Both the position numbers and the translations under genes were made by a program. 64,000 bases of DNA from Nageia nagi (Eukaryota; Pinophyta), in contig JBITNC010000001.1 in NCBI GenBank assembly GCA_050084985.1, positions 201,748,001 through 201,812,000 of the forward strand, in the 5' to 3' direction. Position 1 is the stretch's first letter; the number at the start of each line of letters is the position of its first letter. This document shows, one piece after another, positions 45,641 to 57,030 of the stretch. The notes under the pieces are model-generated. The model saw nothing but the letters and a program-made list of their open reading frames with translations. It was not told where the DNA came from and did not search any database.

Positions 45641-46700
45641 CCATGCATTGCATAACACCCCTCTTGCAGGACATCCAAGCATTAATAAAACCTACCAGAC
45701 AGTAAGGGAAAGATTCATATGGAAGGGGTTGAAGGAGGATGTTTGAAGCACGTATTGGAGTATGTGCAGTGTTAGGAAAACAAGGAGGAACATGTGAAAC
45801 CAGCAGGGTTGCTCCAACCGTTGCCCATTCCTTAGCAAAAATGGGAAGACGTCTCCATGGACTTCATCAGTGACCTTCCAAAGGCACAAGGCAAAGATAG
45901 CATCTTTGTGGTGGTGGATAGACTCACCAAATTTGCCCATTTCTTTGTCATTACTATTACATACACAACATTACAGGTGGCTGACCTGTTCTACAAGTAG
46001 ATTTTTAGATTACATGGGTTGCCTAGGAGGATTGTGAGTGACAAGGAAAACAAGTTCATGAGCTTGTTTTGACAGGAATTGTTCTGATTGAAAGGCACCA
46101 ACCTCACCCCAAGCACTTGCTACCATTCCCAAACGGATGGGCAAACAAAAATCGTCAACAGGTGGGTGGAGGGGTACTTGAGACACTATGTGACGGGACA
46201 ACAACAAACATGGGTCAAGTGGCTTCACAATGGGGAGTATTGCTATAACTCCACTTATCACATGTCCATCAAGATGTCCCCTTTCAAGGCTTTGTATGGT
46301 TATGATCCTCTTAACTTTATAGACTTGATTTTTGATGAAGGTAGGGCTCCAAAAGCTAAAGATTTCTTGCAACAATACCATGTTAGGTGAGGCTGCCTAC
46401 AAGTTGGAGCTTCTTGAGGAGAGCAAAATCCACAACACTTTCCATGTCTCACTCTTGAAGAAGTCCGTGGGACGGAAAGATGTTTCGATCACTGCTCTAC
46501 CCCCACTTGATGATGAGCGACGGTTGGTTTTGATTCCTGAGAGAGTGCTAGAGACCAGGATCAAGAAGATGACATCCAGGAAAATTCAGGAGTACTTGAT
46601 CAAACAGAGGGATTTGCCAGATGAGAACTCTAGATGGGAAGGGGTCAAGATACTTGCACATTCTACGTTAAATTGCTTGAGGGCAAGCAATCTTGAGAGG
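45641..46700 (+). pseudogene. P1 integrase and chromodomain, with internal deletion
   Basis: Integrase zinc and core regions (WEDVSMDFI-like start near 45845, [10 protein letters not shown], then TPSTCYHSQTDGQTKI and NGEYCYNSTYH). In the core the Glu after QTDGQT is Lys here. About 210 bp between TACCATG (46378) and AGGTGAGGC are missing compared with P3, removing the GPY/F region. The C-terminal chromodomain (KIQEYLIKQRDLPDENSRWE, about 46580-46640) has Gln where most copies have Trp. Confidence 0.85.
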
Positions 46701-46708
46701 GGAGGCTT

Positions 46709-47844
46709 TGTGACGTCCCCCTTGCATGCATGTAATTAATTATGGAATTCAACGGATTCCCCTTTTGTAATATATTTTATTATTGCATTGTACTTTCAGT
46801 TGTAGCATGGGATAGAAAACTTAATGGGTCAATGGAGCCCATTGTGAGCCCCAAGTGGGATGTCTCGCTCCCAAGCATAGATTAGGTGTTTAATTGTACT
46901 TGGAAATCTCGAGCATGATTGTGGAAATCCCAAGGTCTGTTTAGTACTTAGATGGATAGATGAGCACTTGTATACATGCGCCAGCCTTGGAGAGACTCCT
47001 AAACCCCCACGTTGGCCCATGTTGACACCTAGCCTCCAAGCATGGCTCCTAGACCCAAATTTGGCATGTGTGGAACTCCTAGACCCCCATGTTGGCATTT
47101 ATGGAACCTAGGCACCCACATTGGGCATACATGATCCCCAGTAACCCACATTGGGCATTCTGGGCCCTCCTAGGTGAGATCCAGATCCAGTTGAGTGTAT
47201 AAAGTGGCATTGGAGCCTCATAGCTGGGGATGCTTGATTATTATTCGTATCATCTAGAGGACAAGAAGACTTAGCGACGCTAAGCAATCCCCTAGGTGTA
47301 GCATCTAGGAGAACTATTAGGCTGAGGGATCCTATTAGTCTACGATGGTGGTGTAGTACCCTTGCACATCTGGTGGTATTCTGAGGTTGAGATTCTACCA
47401 TTCAGTTGGTCACTAGGATCGGAGGAGGGCTCTTTCGATGGAGAGGATTCAAGTTCTTAGGGAGCGAGGTTGTCCCATTCGTCTGTCCAGTTTGAGGATA
47501 CATGTTATGTCCGAGTTGGCTCATTTGAGGCCAACGTACAACCTCTAGGGCTTGGTATTGTATTATTGAACATTGTTTATTCTATATACGGCCATCGGGC
47601 ATTGGATCTCATATTTGCGCTGTAATTGTCTATGTAGGCAACGTTGTGGTGTGTTTACTCTTCCATGCATGTATGAGCTAGACGTTGGCATTATTGTGTT
47701 GTAATTACTAGTGTGTGCTTCTATAAGCCAAACGTTAGCATTGTTGTGCTATAATCACTTGTGCTTGATGCCCTAGACCAGACATTAGGGTTTATTTGTG
47801 TGTTTTGAGCATTTTGCACTTGATATTGTATTTGGGTCTTTACA
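46709..47844 (+). repeat. P array LTR 2 (shared by P1 and P2)
   Basis: TGTGACGTCCCCC...GGGTCTTTACA, 1136 bp, preceded by the polypurine tract GAGAGGGGAGGC (about 46695-46706) and followed by the PBS-like TGGTATTAGAGG (47846-47857). It serves as the 3' LTR of P1 and the 5' LTR of P2. Confidence 0.9.
47198..47203 (+). promoter_or_regulatory. TATA box of P LTR 2
   Basis: TATAAA in GAGTGTATAAAGTGGCATTGG. Equivalent sites lie at 55741-55746 (LTR 3) and 63769-63774 (LTR 4), and the segment is deleted in LTR 1. Confidence 0.6.
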
Positions 47845-47880
47845 GTGGTATTAGAGGTGAAGATCTTGCTTCCTAAGGAA

Positions 47881-48408
47881 ATGGAAGCCAGATCTACAGC
47901 CACAATGAAGAAGTCAGAGTTTGGAAGGGTGGTTTTCTGCTAACTTCTGCAAAAATTTGAGGATAATAAAATCCCTTCGGAGGAAAGGGAGAGGCTTTTA
48001 TGGTTCCTGAGCGAACAACTTGAGAAGAAGATGTGCAAGAAGAGAGGGCAAATGTGGGAACCCAGATCTGTGACTTCGCACAAGACTTTGCCAAGATCGA
48101 GGTCCTGTTCTAGATCTATCGTGGAACTACAAAGGAGTTCCAGAGAGACATCACCTTCCAATTGTACCAAGATCTTCTGGGTTATGGAGTGGTGGCATGG
48201 AAGAAGCCCAACGTTGAGAAGGAGGAGGCAGCTACAACCCCAATGTCTAGATTAGGGCCGTCTGAAGAAGTTAGAGAGGCGAATACCCCTTTGGATCAGA
48301 AGAAGAGGGGAGAAGGGAAGATGACACTCAGATCCGGTGCTACCAGTAACATATTAGAGGTCGTCACTCAGATGGTATCGGCCAAGAGGATGAGTGCTAT
48401 CGTCTGGA
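47881..48408 (+). pseudogene. P2 leader ORF, truncated
   Basis: Second copy of the unknown leader, starting ATGGAAGCC. It keeps the LLQKFEDNKIP and YQDLLGYGVVAW blocks with a few indels and stops, and is cut at 48408 by an LTR. RT, which should follow, is absent until 51931, so about 760 bp (equivalent to P1 44060-44818) were lost when the G-type cluster arrived. Confidence 0.65.
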
Positions 48409-48524
48409 TGCGACGTCCCCCTTGTACTTTTAGTGGGACCAATCTAGTCATCTTGTACTATATCTATTTGATGTATCTGCATTTACATTGTTGTAACTCA
48501 GGATAGGAGTTTAATGGGTCATGT
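48409..48524 (+). repeat. Partial plus-strand LTR, left piece
   Basis: TGCGACGTCCCCCTTG..., a G/P-family LTR variant that continues after the inserted solo LTR at 49803-50049 (TGGACCCCACTATGAGACC...). The right end is lost. Confidence 0.75.
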
Positions 48525-49802
48525 TGTGACAATCTAAAATCACCCTCAGCAAAAATGAACCAAGCTAGGGATTCTATAACCCTCAAGCACCCAACAATTG
48601 CCCCTAGGTCATACAAACACCTCAATGCACCAACGTGGGCCTCCTAGGTCTTCCAAACTACACACCACACCAAACAATGATTCTACAAAGCTGATGTCAA
48701 CCCCTAGGGCTTCTCCAGCACTAAGCTAACCACGCGAATGCAACACAACAATAATGGACAACACAAAAATACCCACGATGGGGCCACACCACAATACTGA
48801 GCCAGAACAAGCCTCCAACACCAGTATATCACAATGCATGCATACAAAGGGAACAAGACAATGATGAGAGAGACACAAGCTATATTATATCATGGAATAA
48901 CAATGGAGTACAATGATGATCTCAACATCCAGATCTAGGGTTCCAAACCCTTATACAAGCCGAACACCATAGGAAAGACTCACTCCCTCAGACTTTGAAT
49001 CTTCTCCTGCGAAGGAGCTTCCTCAAACTCTAGCAACCACTGAAGGTAGAAGCTTACCCTCGGAATACCATTGGATGGACTAGGTGACCCACCTAAGTCG
49101 TAGAATGCTAGGCTCCCAACCCTATCACTCCTCTAGACGTCGTCTAGGAATAATGCTCAGCATCGCCAAGACTTGTATGCCCGATCAGGTTTGGTTCAGT
49201 ATAGAAGAAATATATTCAATAGCTAACCTCCTCATGGAGCTCCATCCTCAATATATAGCCTCACATATCTATCCATCATACCTCGTTATCATCCCAAGCC
49301 AAGTCTATTCCAACGTTGAGGTCAAAAAGTCAACCATGCCAATGTGGAGGTCATATTGGCTCAGTATGCCAACGTGGTGGTCATATTGGCCTAATATGCT
49401 AACATGGGGGTCCCATGGACCCATTGTGCCAACGTGGGGGTCATAAAGGCCCTCAAGGCTGGCGTGGGATCTAATGGGCCTCTTTAAACTGACGTGGGGG
49501 TCCAGGTGACCTCATAAGCCAACGTGGGGTGTGTGGGGCCCTCCCAATGTTGGTATGCTCCTTTATGCACCTCTGGACTATGCAAGACTCGTGCCTATCT
49601 AGGGATTCCCATAATCCGGGATAACCCATTACAAGTTAACACAACACTACTCATGGGGAAACGTCCCATTACTGGGCTCACAGTGGGGTCCGCAAACCAT
49701 AAGCTCCTGCTTGAGTTACACATGTACAACATGATCATAAACAAAACAATAGATTACAAAGTGCCCATCACACATTTTGTCAATGGTCCAAATGGGACGT
49801 CA
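48525..49802 (-). repeat. Solo LTR inserted in another LTR
   Basis: 1278 bp from TGTGACAATC to GGGACGTCA. The flanks CATGT (48520-48524) and CACGT (49803-49807) are a target duplication differing only by C/T at a CpG. Removing it rejoins GGGTCA with TGGACCCCACT, the standard LTR wording of this family. Confidence 0.85.
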
Positions 49803-50049
49803 CACGTGGACCCCACTATGAGACCAAAGTGGGACGTCTCCCTCCTAGGTAGTAGCTTAGGCATGTGTTGCATTGGAGATCCTGGATTGTGGGAATCCCA
49901 AGATATGTTTATGCATTAGTGAGTTGGAAAGCCACCAACATGCTAGCGCCACACTAGGGAGGGCACTATACCCCCATGTTGGCTCTTGAGGACTTCAGAA
50001 CACCCACATTGGCACATTATGTGGTCATGACCCCCACGTTGGCTGCTCA
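49803..50049 (+). repeat. Partial plus-strand LTR, right piece
   Basis: Continuation of the LTR begun at 48409. Contains CCCCCATGTTGGC and CCCCCACGTTGGC motifs and breaks off at about 50049, where minus-strand gag sequence begins. Confidence 0.7.
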
Positions 50050-51468
50050 GATCGCATCATCAAGGCCTTTTGGAGAGGACACCTTGACCATTCCTCTCAA
50101 AGGTTATGCCAAACCCTTAATGAAGAGGAAAGTCAATCTCTCCTCCGGAATGTGGTGGATCATAACAACCAACCTCTGAAACGTTGTCACGAACTCGTCC
50201 ACAATCTCTATCTACCTCAAAGCTGTCAAATCTCGGAAGTAGTCAATCTCCTTCCAATCGAATCTCTTCACTATCTTCCTAGTGAACTCATCAAATGAGG
50301 TAATGTGTGAGTACCCTTGGCTGATCACCCTGTGCCACCACCACTCTAGGGCATCACCTTCCAAATGCTATGATGCAAAGTTAATTTCATCCTCCTCCAC
50401 CATGTTAGGGTTTAAGGTAAAGTATGTCTGCAATTGATGCAGCCATGCCCTAGCCATCATTTTCTATCCATTAAACATAGGAACTTGCATCTTGTTGATG
50501 TTGTGCTACAAATCCCTCTTATCCTCCCATTGGCCTCCTGAATGCCGTTGGCCATGTGCGTTGCCTCCCTTCAACCCCAATAGCTCCAAGTAGCCATTGA
50601 AGTTGACATCTCTCCTCATATCTAGTTCCAACATGGTGTATTCTCTAAAGATTTTATTCAACTCCAACGGACTAGGAGCTTTGCTCTTTGGAGCCTCCCC
50701 AACCTTCTGTGCAAACATAGGCCTAGATGGTCTCGGAATCACTAATTGCTCTTCTAATTTCCCAATGTCCTCCTCTAGGTACTTCCCTAGGAGAGGGTTT
50801 GCATGTTGGGGAACACGATGTGAATGGGATCTCTGGAATCTGGTTGATCCATTGATCCGTGATGAGTGGACTCCCTATCCCTCATGCTCCTTGTCTTCCT
50901 TAGGCTATGCTCATAATTTGTCTGATCTTCCTCAGAAGACTCAACTTTGTCATCTCCAGCTAGTTGTGGGGTCACTTGGCCTCCCCTAGCCTGACGTGGG
51001 GTCTCATGTCCCTCCCTAGCTTGACGTGGGTCTTCTCTTTCACCCCTAGCCCCATGTACATGGTGTCCACCTCCTATGGCCATTCGTGGATCCTCTAGGT
51101 CTTCCCGATCATGGCGATGTGCCCCTGGCTCTCCTTTGCCATGCTATTTGCGTCTTTCCATCACCTCAGGCTCTTCAGGATCTCCCAAAAACCTGGATAT
51201 CTTTTGGCTCATCGTGTTCATAATCCCAAACATGCTATGGATAGCCAAGATCAACTCATTGAATTTCTGTTCAAGAGTGGATTTCCGGTTTGGAGTGGGG
51301 CTTCTCCTCTGACCCGATCTGTCTCTCTCCTTGCGTCTAATGCGCAGCTTCCTCAACGCCAGACAATTTATCTTCTGTAGAATCATTGGCCCATTACTGC
51401 CTCTCTTCATTCTGGACGGCCCGATCCAACACCTTCGTAGACCTGCCACTCCTCCTAGCAGACGCCAT
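50050..51468 (-). pseudogene. gag: G3 gag fragment
   Basis: Minus-strand gag of a third G-type element. The start is ATG at 51468-51466 (MASARRSGRS), about 70 bp inside its PBS. The capsid region includes PSPLELNKIFREYTMLELD and RRDVNFNGYLELLGLKG, closely parallel to G2 (PSPLEMNQIFKEYSMLDLG). It is cut at about 50050 before the zinc knuckle and protease. Several stops. Confidence 0.85.
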
Positions 51469-51537
51469 CTCCTTTTTGCTAGATCTGGTGTAGTAACAGT
51501 GAATTTTGGGTCTCATGCACAAGTTGGCAAGATCCAG

Positions 51538-51549
51538 GCTCTGATACCA
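51538..51549 (-). other. G3 primer binding site
   Basis: GCTCTGATACCA on plus, a perfect TGGTATCAGAGC on minus. Confidence 0.95.
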
Positions 51550-51551
51550 CT

Positions 51552-51930
51552 TGTGAGGATCCAAAATGAACCTCAAATCAATTATTAGTAACAACTATTA
51601 AAACCAATAAACTAGGGTTTCCAACACCCTCAACAATGCATCTACAATACCAACGTTGGGCCTCTAGGGCACCAAACACACAATACAATGCTGACATCAA
51701 CCCTCCAAGGCTTCCAATGACACTACACACCCAACGAATGTTCACAATGATGAATATGCAAGTAGACAACATCAACGATGGCCACAATATGGAAAACCAA
51801 CATAAACAAATGCCACAAACACCAACACATGCACAAGTATGGAACAATGGTGCTTAACGATGCCACATAACAACATGAACAATACAACACTGAGATCCAA
51901 TGCCCAACGGCCTATATTATCATATGAGAT
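51552..51930 (-). repeat. G3 5' LTR, truncated
   Basis: Starts TGTGAGGATCC next to the PBS. Only about 380 bp remain before the junction with P-type RT sequence near 51930. Confidence 0.8.
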
Positions 51931-54029
51931 TGGCGTGATGGAGATTCTATATTTAGGGCACATCATCAACCATGAGGGAGTTACGATGGATGAGCAGAAG
52001 ATTGCGGCCATCCAGAAGTGGCCAACACCCATGTCCCTCACACAGCTAAAAGGGTTTTTGGGGCTTTGCAACTACTACATGAGGTTCATACGTGGCTTCT
52101 CCCACTTAGCTGTCCCCCTCAAGTAGCTAACCAAGAAGGATGCATTCGTTTGGAGTGATAGAGCTCAAGAGGCCTTTGAGGCACTCAGGAAGGTCATGTA
52201 TAGCTGTCCTTGTTTGGCCATACTTGATTTCTCAGTCCCTTTCACAGTGGAATTTGATGCATTCAAACTTGGCGTTGGAGCAATACTCATGCAAAAGGGG
52301 CAATCCATTGCATTTGAGAGCCGAAAGTTATCTAATGCAGAGCAAATTTTCAGCGTGTATGACAAAGAGATGTTGGCCATCATGCATGCATTGGAGAGGT
52401 TCAAACAATACTTGGCTTGTTGCCCATTCATCATCCAAAGTGACCCCAATAGTTTGAAATACTTTCTTAGCCAGTCAGATATGAGTGAGAAACAGCAAAA
52501 GTGGGTGAGTAAGCTTCAATCATTTGATTTTGAAATCCAATATATCAAGGGAAAGAACAACGCAATTGACACACTTTCCAGGAATCCCTCCTTTTACTCT
52601 CTCTCCTCTATCACTACTGATTGGAAGAAGACAATAATGGTTGAGTACACTAAGGATGAGTTTGCCCATGCCATTCTCAATGGGAAGGTGAAGAACAAGA
52701 GGTATGTGGTCAAGGACGGATTGATCTTGAAGAGGAATAGGATCTTCCTAACTCTAAACTTTGAGTAAAGAAGAAAGTGCTCCATGCATTTCTTAAGACC
52801 CCTCTTGCAGGACATCTAGGTATTACTAAAACCTACCAGGCAGTAAGGGAAAGATTCACATGAAAGGGGTTGAAGGAGAACGTTTTGAAGCACGTCCAGG
52901 AGTATGTGCAGTGTTAGGAAAACAAGGAGGAACATGCGAAATCGGAAGGGTTGCTCCAACCGTTGCCCATTCCTCAGCAAAAATGGGAAGACATCTCTAT
53001 GGACTTCATCACTGGCCTTCCAAAGGCACAAGGCAAAGATAGCATCTTTGTGGTGGTGGATAGACTCACCAAATTTGCCAACTTCTTTGCCATTACTATT
53101 ACATACATAGCATTACAAGTGGCTGACCTGTTTCTCAAGGAGATTTTCAGATTACATGGGTTGCCTACGAGGATTGTCATTGATAGGGGACAAGAAGTTC
53201 ATGAGCTTATGTTGCTAGGAATTGTTTCGATTGAGCGGCACCAACCTCATCCCAAGTACTAGCTAGCATCCCCAAACAGATGGGCAAACATAAATTGTCA
53301 ACAGGTGGGTGGAGGGGTACTTGAGACACTAAGTGATGGGACAACAACAAACATGGGTCAAGTGGCTCCACGTTGGAGAGTACTACTATAACTCCACTTA
53401 TCACATGTCCATCAAGATGTCTCATTTCAAGGCTTTGTATGGTTATGATCCTCCTAACTTTACAATCTTTAATTTTGATGAAGGTAGGGGTCCAAAAGCC
53501 AAAGATTTCTTACAGGAATACCATGACATCATGAGGGCATTGAAGGAGAACCTACAGATGGCTCAGAACCGGAAAAAGGAGTACTATGACCAAAACCGAA
53601 TAAAGAGAGTCTTTGAGGTGGGTGACATGGTGTACTTGAGGTTGCAACAATTCGGACAATCTTCACTCAAGAAAAGCAGATCAAAGAAGCTGCAGCCTAG
53701 GTTCTTTGGTCCATACAAGATCATGCGCAAAGAAGGTGAGGCTGCCTACACGTTGGAGCTGCCCCAAGAGAGCAAAATCCACAACACTTTCCATGTCTCA
53801 CTCCTGAAGAAGTCCATGGGCCGATAGGATGTTTCGTCCACTACTCTACCCCCACTTGATAATGAGGGATGATTGGTTTTGGTTCCCGAGAGAGTGCTAG
53901 AGACCAGGATCAAGAAGCTGACATCCAAGCAAATTCAGGAGTACTTGATCAAATGGAGGGATTTTCTAGATGAGGACTCACATCCTGCGTTAAATTGCTT
54001 AAGGGCAAGCAATCTAGAAATGGGAGGCT
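51931..54029 (+). pseudogene. pol: P3: RT thumb, RNase H, integrase and chromodomain
   Basis: Starts abruptly in the RT thumb (MEILYLGHII), then YMRFIRGFSHLAVPLK with a TAG at 52124-52126, RNase H (52196-52768: TVEFDAFKLGVGAIL, YDKEMLAIMHALERF), a shared TAA at 52766-52768, then integrase one frame back ([20 protein letters not shown] from 52951; QTWVKWLH, YNSTYHMSIKM, FFGPYKIMRKEG) and a chromodomain near 53930-53980 (QIQEYLIKWRDFLDED). It is probably the right half of the interior whose left half is P2. Confidence 0.88.
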
Positions 54030-54493
54030 TTGTGACATACCAATTGCATCCATGTAATTAATTATGGAATCCAACGGATTCCTCTTTTGTAATATATTTT
54101 ATTATTGCATTGTACTTTTAGTTGTAGTTTCAGATAAAAGACTTAATGGGTCAATGGACCCCATTGTGAGCCCCAAGTGGGACATCTCTCTCCCAAGCAT
54201 AGCTTAGGTGTTTAATTATACTTGGAAATCCCAAGCATGATTGTGGGAATCCTGAGGGCTGTTTACCACTTAGATGGATGGATGAGCAGTTGTATACATG
54301 CACCAGCCTTGGGGAGACTCCTAAACCCCCACGTTGGTCCATGATGACAACTAGCCTCCACGCATGGCTCCTAGACTCACATTGGGCATGCGTGTAACTC
54401 CTAGACCCCACATTAGTATTTATGGCACCTTGGCACCCATGTTGGGCATAGCCGATCCCCAGGCACCCTTGTTGGGCATTCTGGGCCCCCAAG
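54030..54493 (+). repeat. P array LTR 3, left piece
   Basis: TGTGACATACCAATTGC..., preceded by ATGGGAGGCT (polypurine tract with changes). It breaks at 54493 where a solo LTR is inserted and continues at 55671-55673. Confidence 0.85.
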
Positions 54494-55672
54494 TGTGTGA
54501 TGACCCAAAATCACCCTAAGCAAAAACAACTCCATCTACGGTATTCAAACCCTCAACTAATGAAGGAAACACACCCACGTTGGGCCCCTTGGGCACCCAA
54601 GGACACTACAATGCAGAAGTGAGCCTCCCAAGGCCTCCACACAACCCCTACACCCTGACGTCAACCCTCTAGGGCACACACCAACACTTGGCACCTCAAC
54701 GAATGCCTCACAGATGAATATTCAACGATTGAACATGCATGAATGCAATAAAGCTTCCAACACCAGTATACAAGAGACACACACGTACATAAACAATGCA
54801 CAACACAATCGAGAGAGAGACACAAGCTATATTTTATTATGGAATGGTATGGAGTACAATGAGGATCTCAATATCTAGATCTAAGTTTCCAAACCCTCTA
54901 CTAGTCGAACATCACAGGGAAGACTCACTCCCTCAAACTCCGAATCCTCTCTTGCAAAGAAGCCTCCTCGAACCCTAGCGATCACTAAGGGTAGAAGCTC
55001 ACCCTTGAAAATACCACCGGATGGACTAGGTGACCCACCTAAGTCGTAGAATGCTAGGTTCCCACCCCTATCACTCCTCTAGATGCCGTCTAGGAATAAT
55101 GCTCGGCACCGCCAAGACTTGTCTACCCGATCAGGTTCTATATAGAAGTATAATCAATAACTTATCTCATCATGGAGCTCCATCCTCAATATATAGCCTC
55201 ACGTGTCTATCCATCATGCCTCATTATCATCCCAAGCCAAGTCTATTCCAATGATTGGATCAACAAGTCAACCATGCCAATGTGGGGGTCATATTGGCCC
55301 AGTATGCTAATATGGGGGTACCATGGGTCCAGTGTGCCAATGTGGGGGCCATAAAGGACCTCAAGGATGACGTGGAGGTCTGAGTGGCCTCATAAGCAAA
55401 CATGGGGTATGTGGGGCCCTCCCAATGCTGGTATGCTCCTCTATGCACCTCTAGACTATACAAGACTCATGCCTATCTAGGGATTCCCACAATTCGAGAT
55501 AACCTATTACAAGTTAACACAACACTACTCAAGAGGAGACGTCCCATTACTGGGCTCACAGTGGGGTCCGCAGACCATAAGCTCTTGCTTGAGTTACACA
55601 TGATCATAAACAAACACTAGATTACAAAGTGACCATGACACATTTTATCAATGGTCCCAATGGAACATAACA
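54494..55672 (-). repeat. Solo LTR inside P LTR 3
   Basis: Same LTR type as 48525-49802 (TGTGATGACCCAAAATCACC against TGTGACAATCTAAAATCACC at their left ends). CAAG is found on both sides (54490-54493 and 55671-55674), so the exact right end may be 55670. Removing it restores GGGCCCCCA(A)GGAGGCTAAC of the host LTR. Confidence 0.75.
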
Positions 55673-56389
55673 AGGAGGCTAACATTGGAATTAAGGAGAA
55701 GGATGATGACTCCTAGGTGAGATCCAAATCCAGTTGAGTGTATAAAGCGGCATTGGAGCCTCATAGTTGGGGATGCTTGATTATTATTACATTCATATAG
55801 TTCAGACGACAAGAAGACTTAGCGGCGCTAAGCAATCCCCTAGGTGCAACCTCTAGGAGGACTATCAGGTTGAGGGATCTTGTTAGCCTACGACATTGAT
55901 GTAGCATCCTTGCCCATCCGGTGGTATTCCAAGGTTGAGCTTCTACCATTCAGTTGGTTGCTAGGAACAGAGGAGGGCTCCTTCAGTGGAGAGGATTCAA
56001 ATTCTTAAGGACCTAGGCTGTCCCATCCGTCTGTCCAGTTTGAGGATACATATGTTCGAGTTGGCTCCTTTGAGGCCAACATCAACCCTCTAGGGCCTGG
56101 TATTGTATTATTGAACATTGTTTATTCTGTATACGACCATCGGACATTGGATCTCATATTTGCGCTGTAATTGTCTATGTATGTAACGTTGTGGTGTGTT
56201 TACTCTTACATGCATGTATGAGCCAGACGTTGGCATTATTGCGCTGTAATTACTAGTGTGTGTTTCTATAAGCCAAATGTTAGCATTGTTGCGCTGTAAT
56301 CACTTGTGCTTGATGCCCTAGACCACACATTAGGGTTTATTTGTGTGTTTTGAGCATTTTGCACTTGATATTGTATTTGGGTCATTACA
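55673..56389 (+). repeat. P array LTR 3, right piece
   Basis: AGGAGGCTAACATTGG...GGGTCATTACA with TATAAAG at 55741. Followed by a perfect PBS TGGTATCAGAGC (56391-56402). Confidence 0.88.
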
Positions 56390-56425
56390 GTGGTATCAGA
56401 GCTAAAGATCTTTCTGCCGAAAGAA

Positions 56426-57030
56426 ATGGAAGCCAGATCTACAACCATAGTGAAGAAGTTAGAGTTCGAAAGGGTTGTTTTTCGCCAACTTTTGCAAAAA
56501 TTTGAGGATAATAAGATCCCTTGGAAGGAAAGGAAGAGGCTTTTATGGTTCTTGAGCGAACAACATGAGAAGATGCGCAAGAGAGGGCCAACGTGGGAAC
56601 CCAAATCTGTGACTGCGCACAAGGCTCTGCCAAAGATCGAGATCGTGCTTCGGATCTATTGTGGAACTACCGAGGAGTTCCAGAGAGACATCACCATCCA
56701 ATTATACCAAGATCTTCTTGGTTATGGAGTGGTGGCATGGTAGAAGCCCAATGTTGGGAAGGAGGAGGCAGCTAGAACCCCAACGTCTAGATTAGGGCCA
56801 TTCGGAGGAATTAGAGAGGTGGATACCCCTTTGGATCAAAAGAAGAGGGGAGAAGGGAAGCTAACACTCAGATTCGGTGCTACAAGTAACAAATAAGAGG
56901 CCGTCACTCAGATTGTATCTACCAAGAGGGTGAGTGCTATCAGAAGGGAGAGATTGAATGGGCAGCATTTTCACCTTGGCCAAGGGAGGCCCCACGTTGC
57001 ATATTGGAAAACCCAAGGAGTAGCCATTTG
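56426..57030 (+). pseudogene. P4 leader ORF, best preserved copy
   Basis: ATGGAAGCC start. About 106 codons are open from 56426 to a TAG at 56741-56743, covering RQLLQKFEDNKIP, a WFLSEQ block, WEPKSVTAHKALPKIE, IYCGTTEEFQRD and LYQDLLGYGVVAW. Two further copies (P1, P2) have the same order. Remaining codons up to the RT entrance are interrupted by stops and a frame change. Nothing in it matches a knuckle or protease. Its position directly after the PBS and in line with RT makes it the N-terminal part of the P polyprotein. Confidence 0.65.

Noticed and set aside
46010-46381. 123-codon minus-strand ORF
   Set aside because: Antisense shadow of the P1 integrase core.
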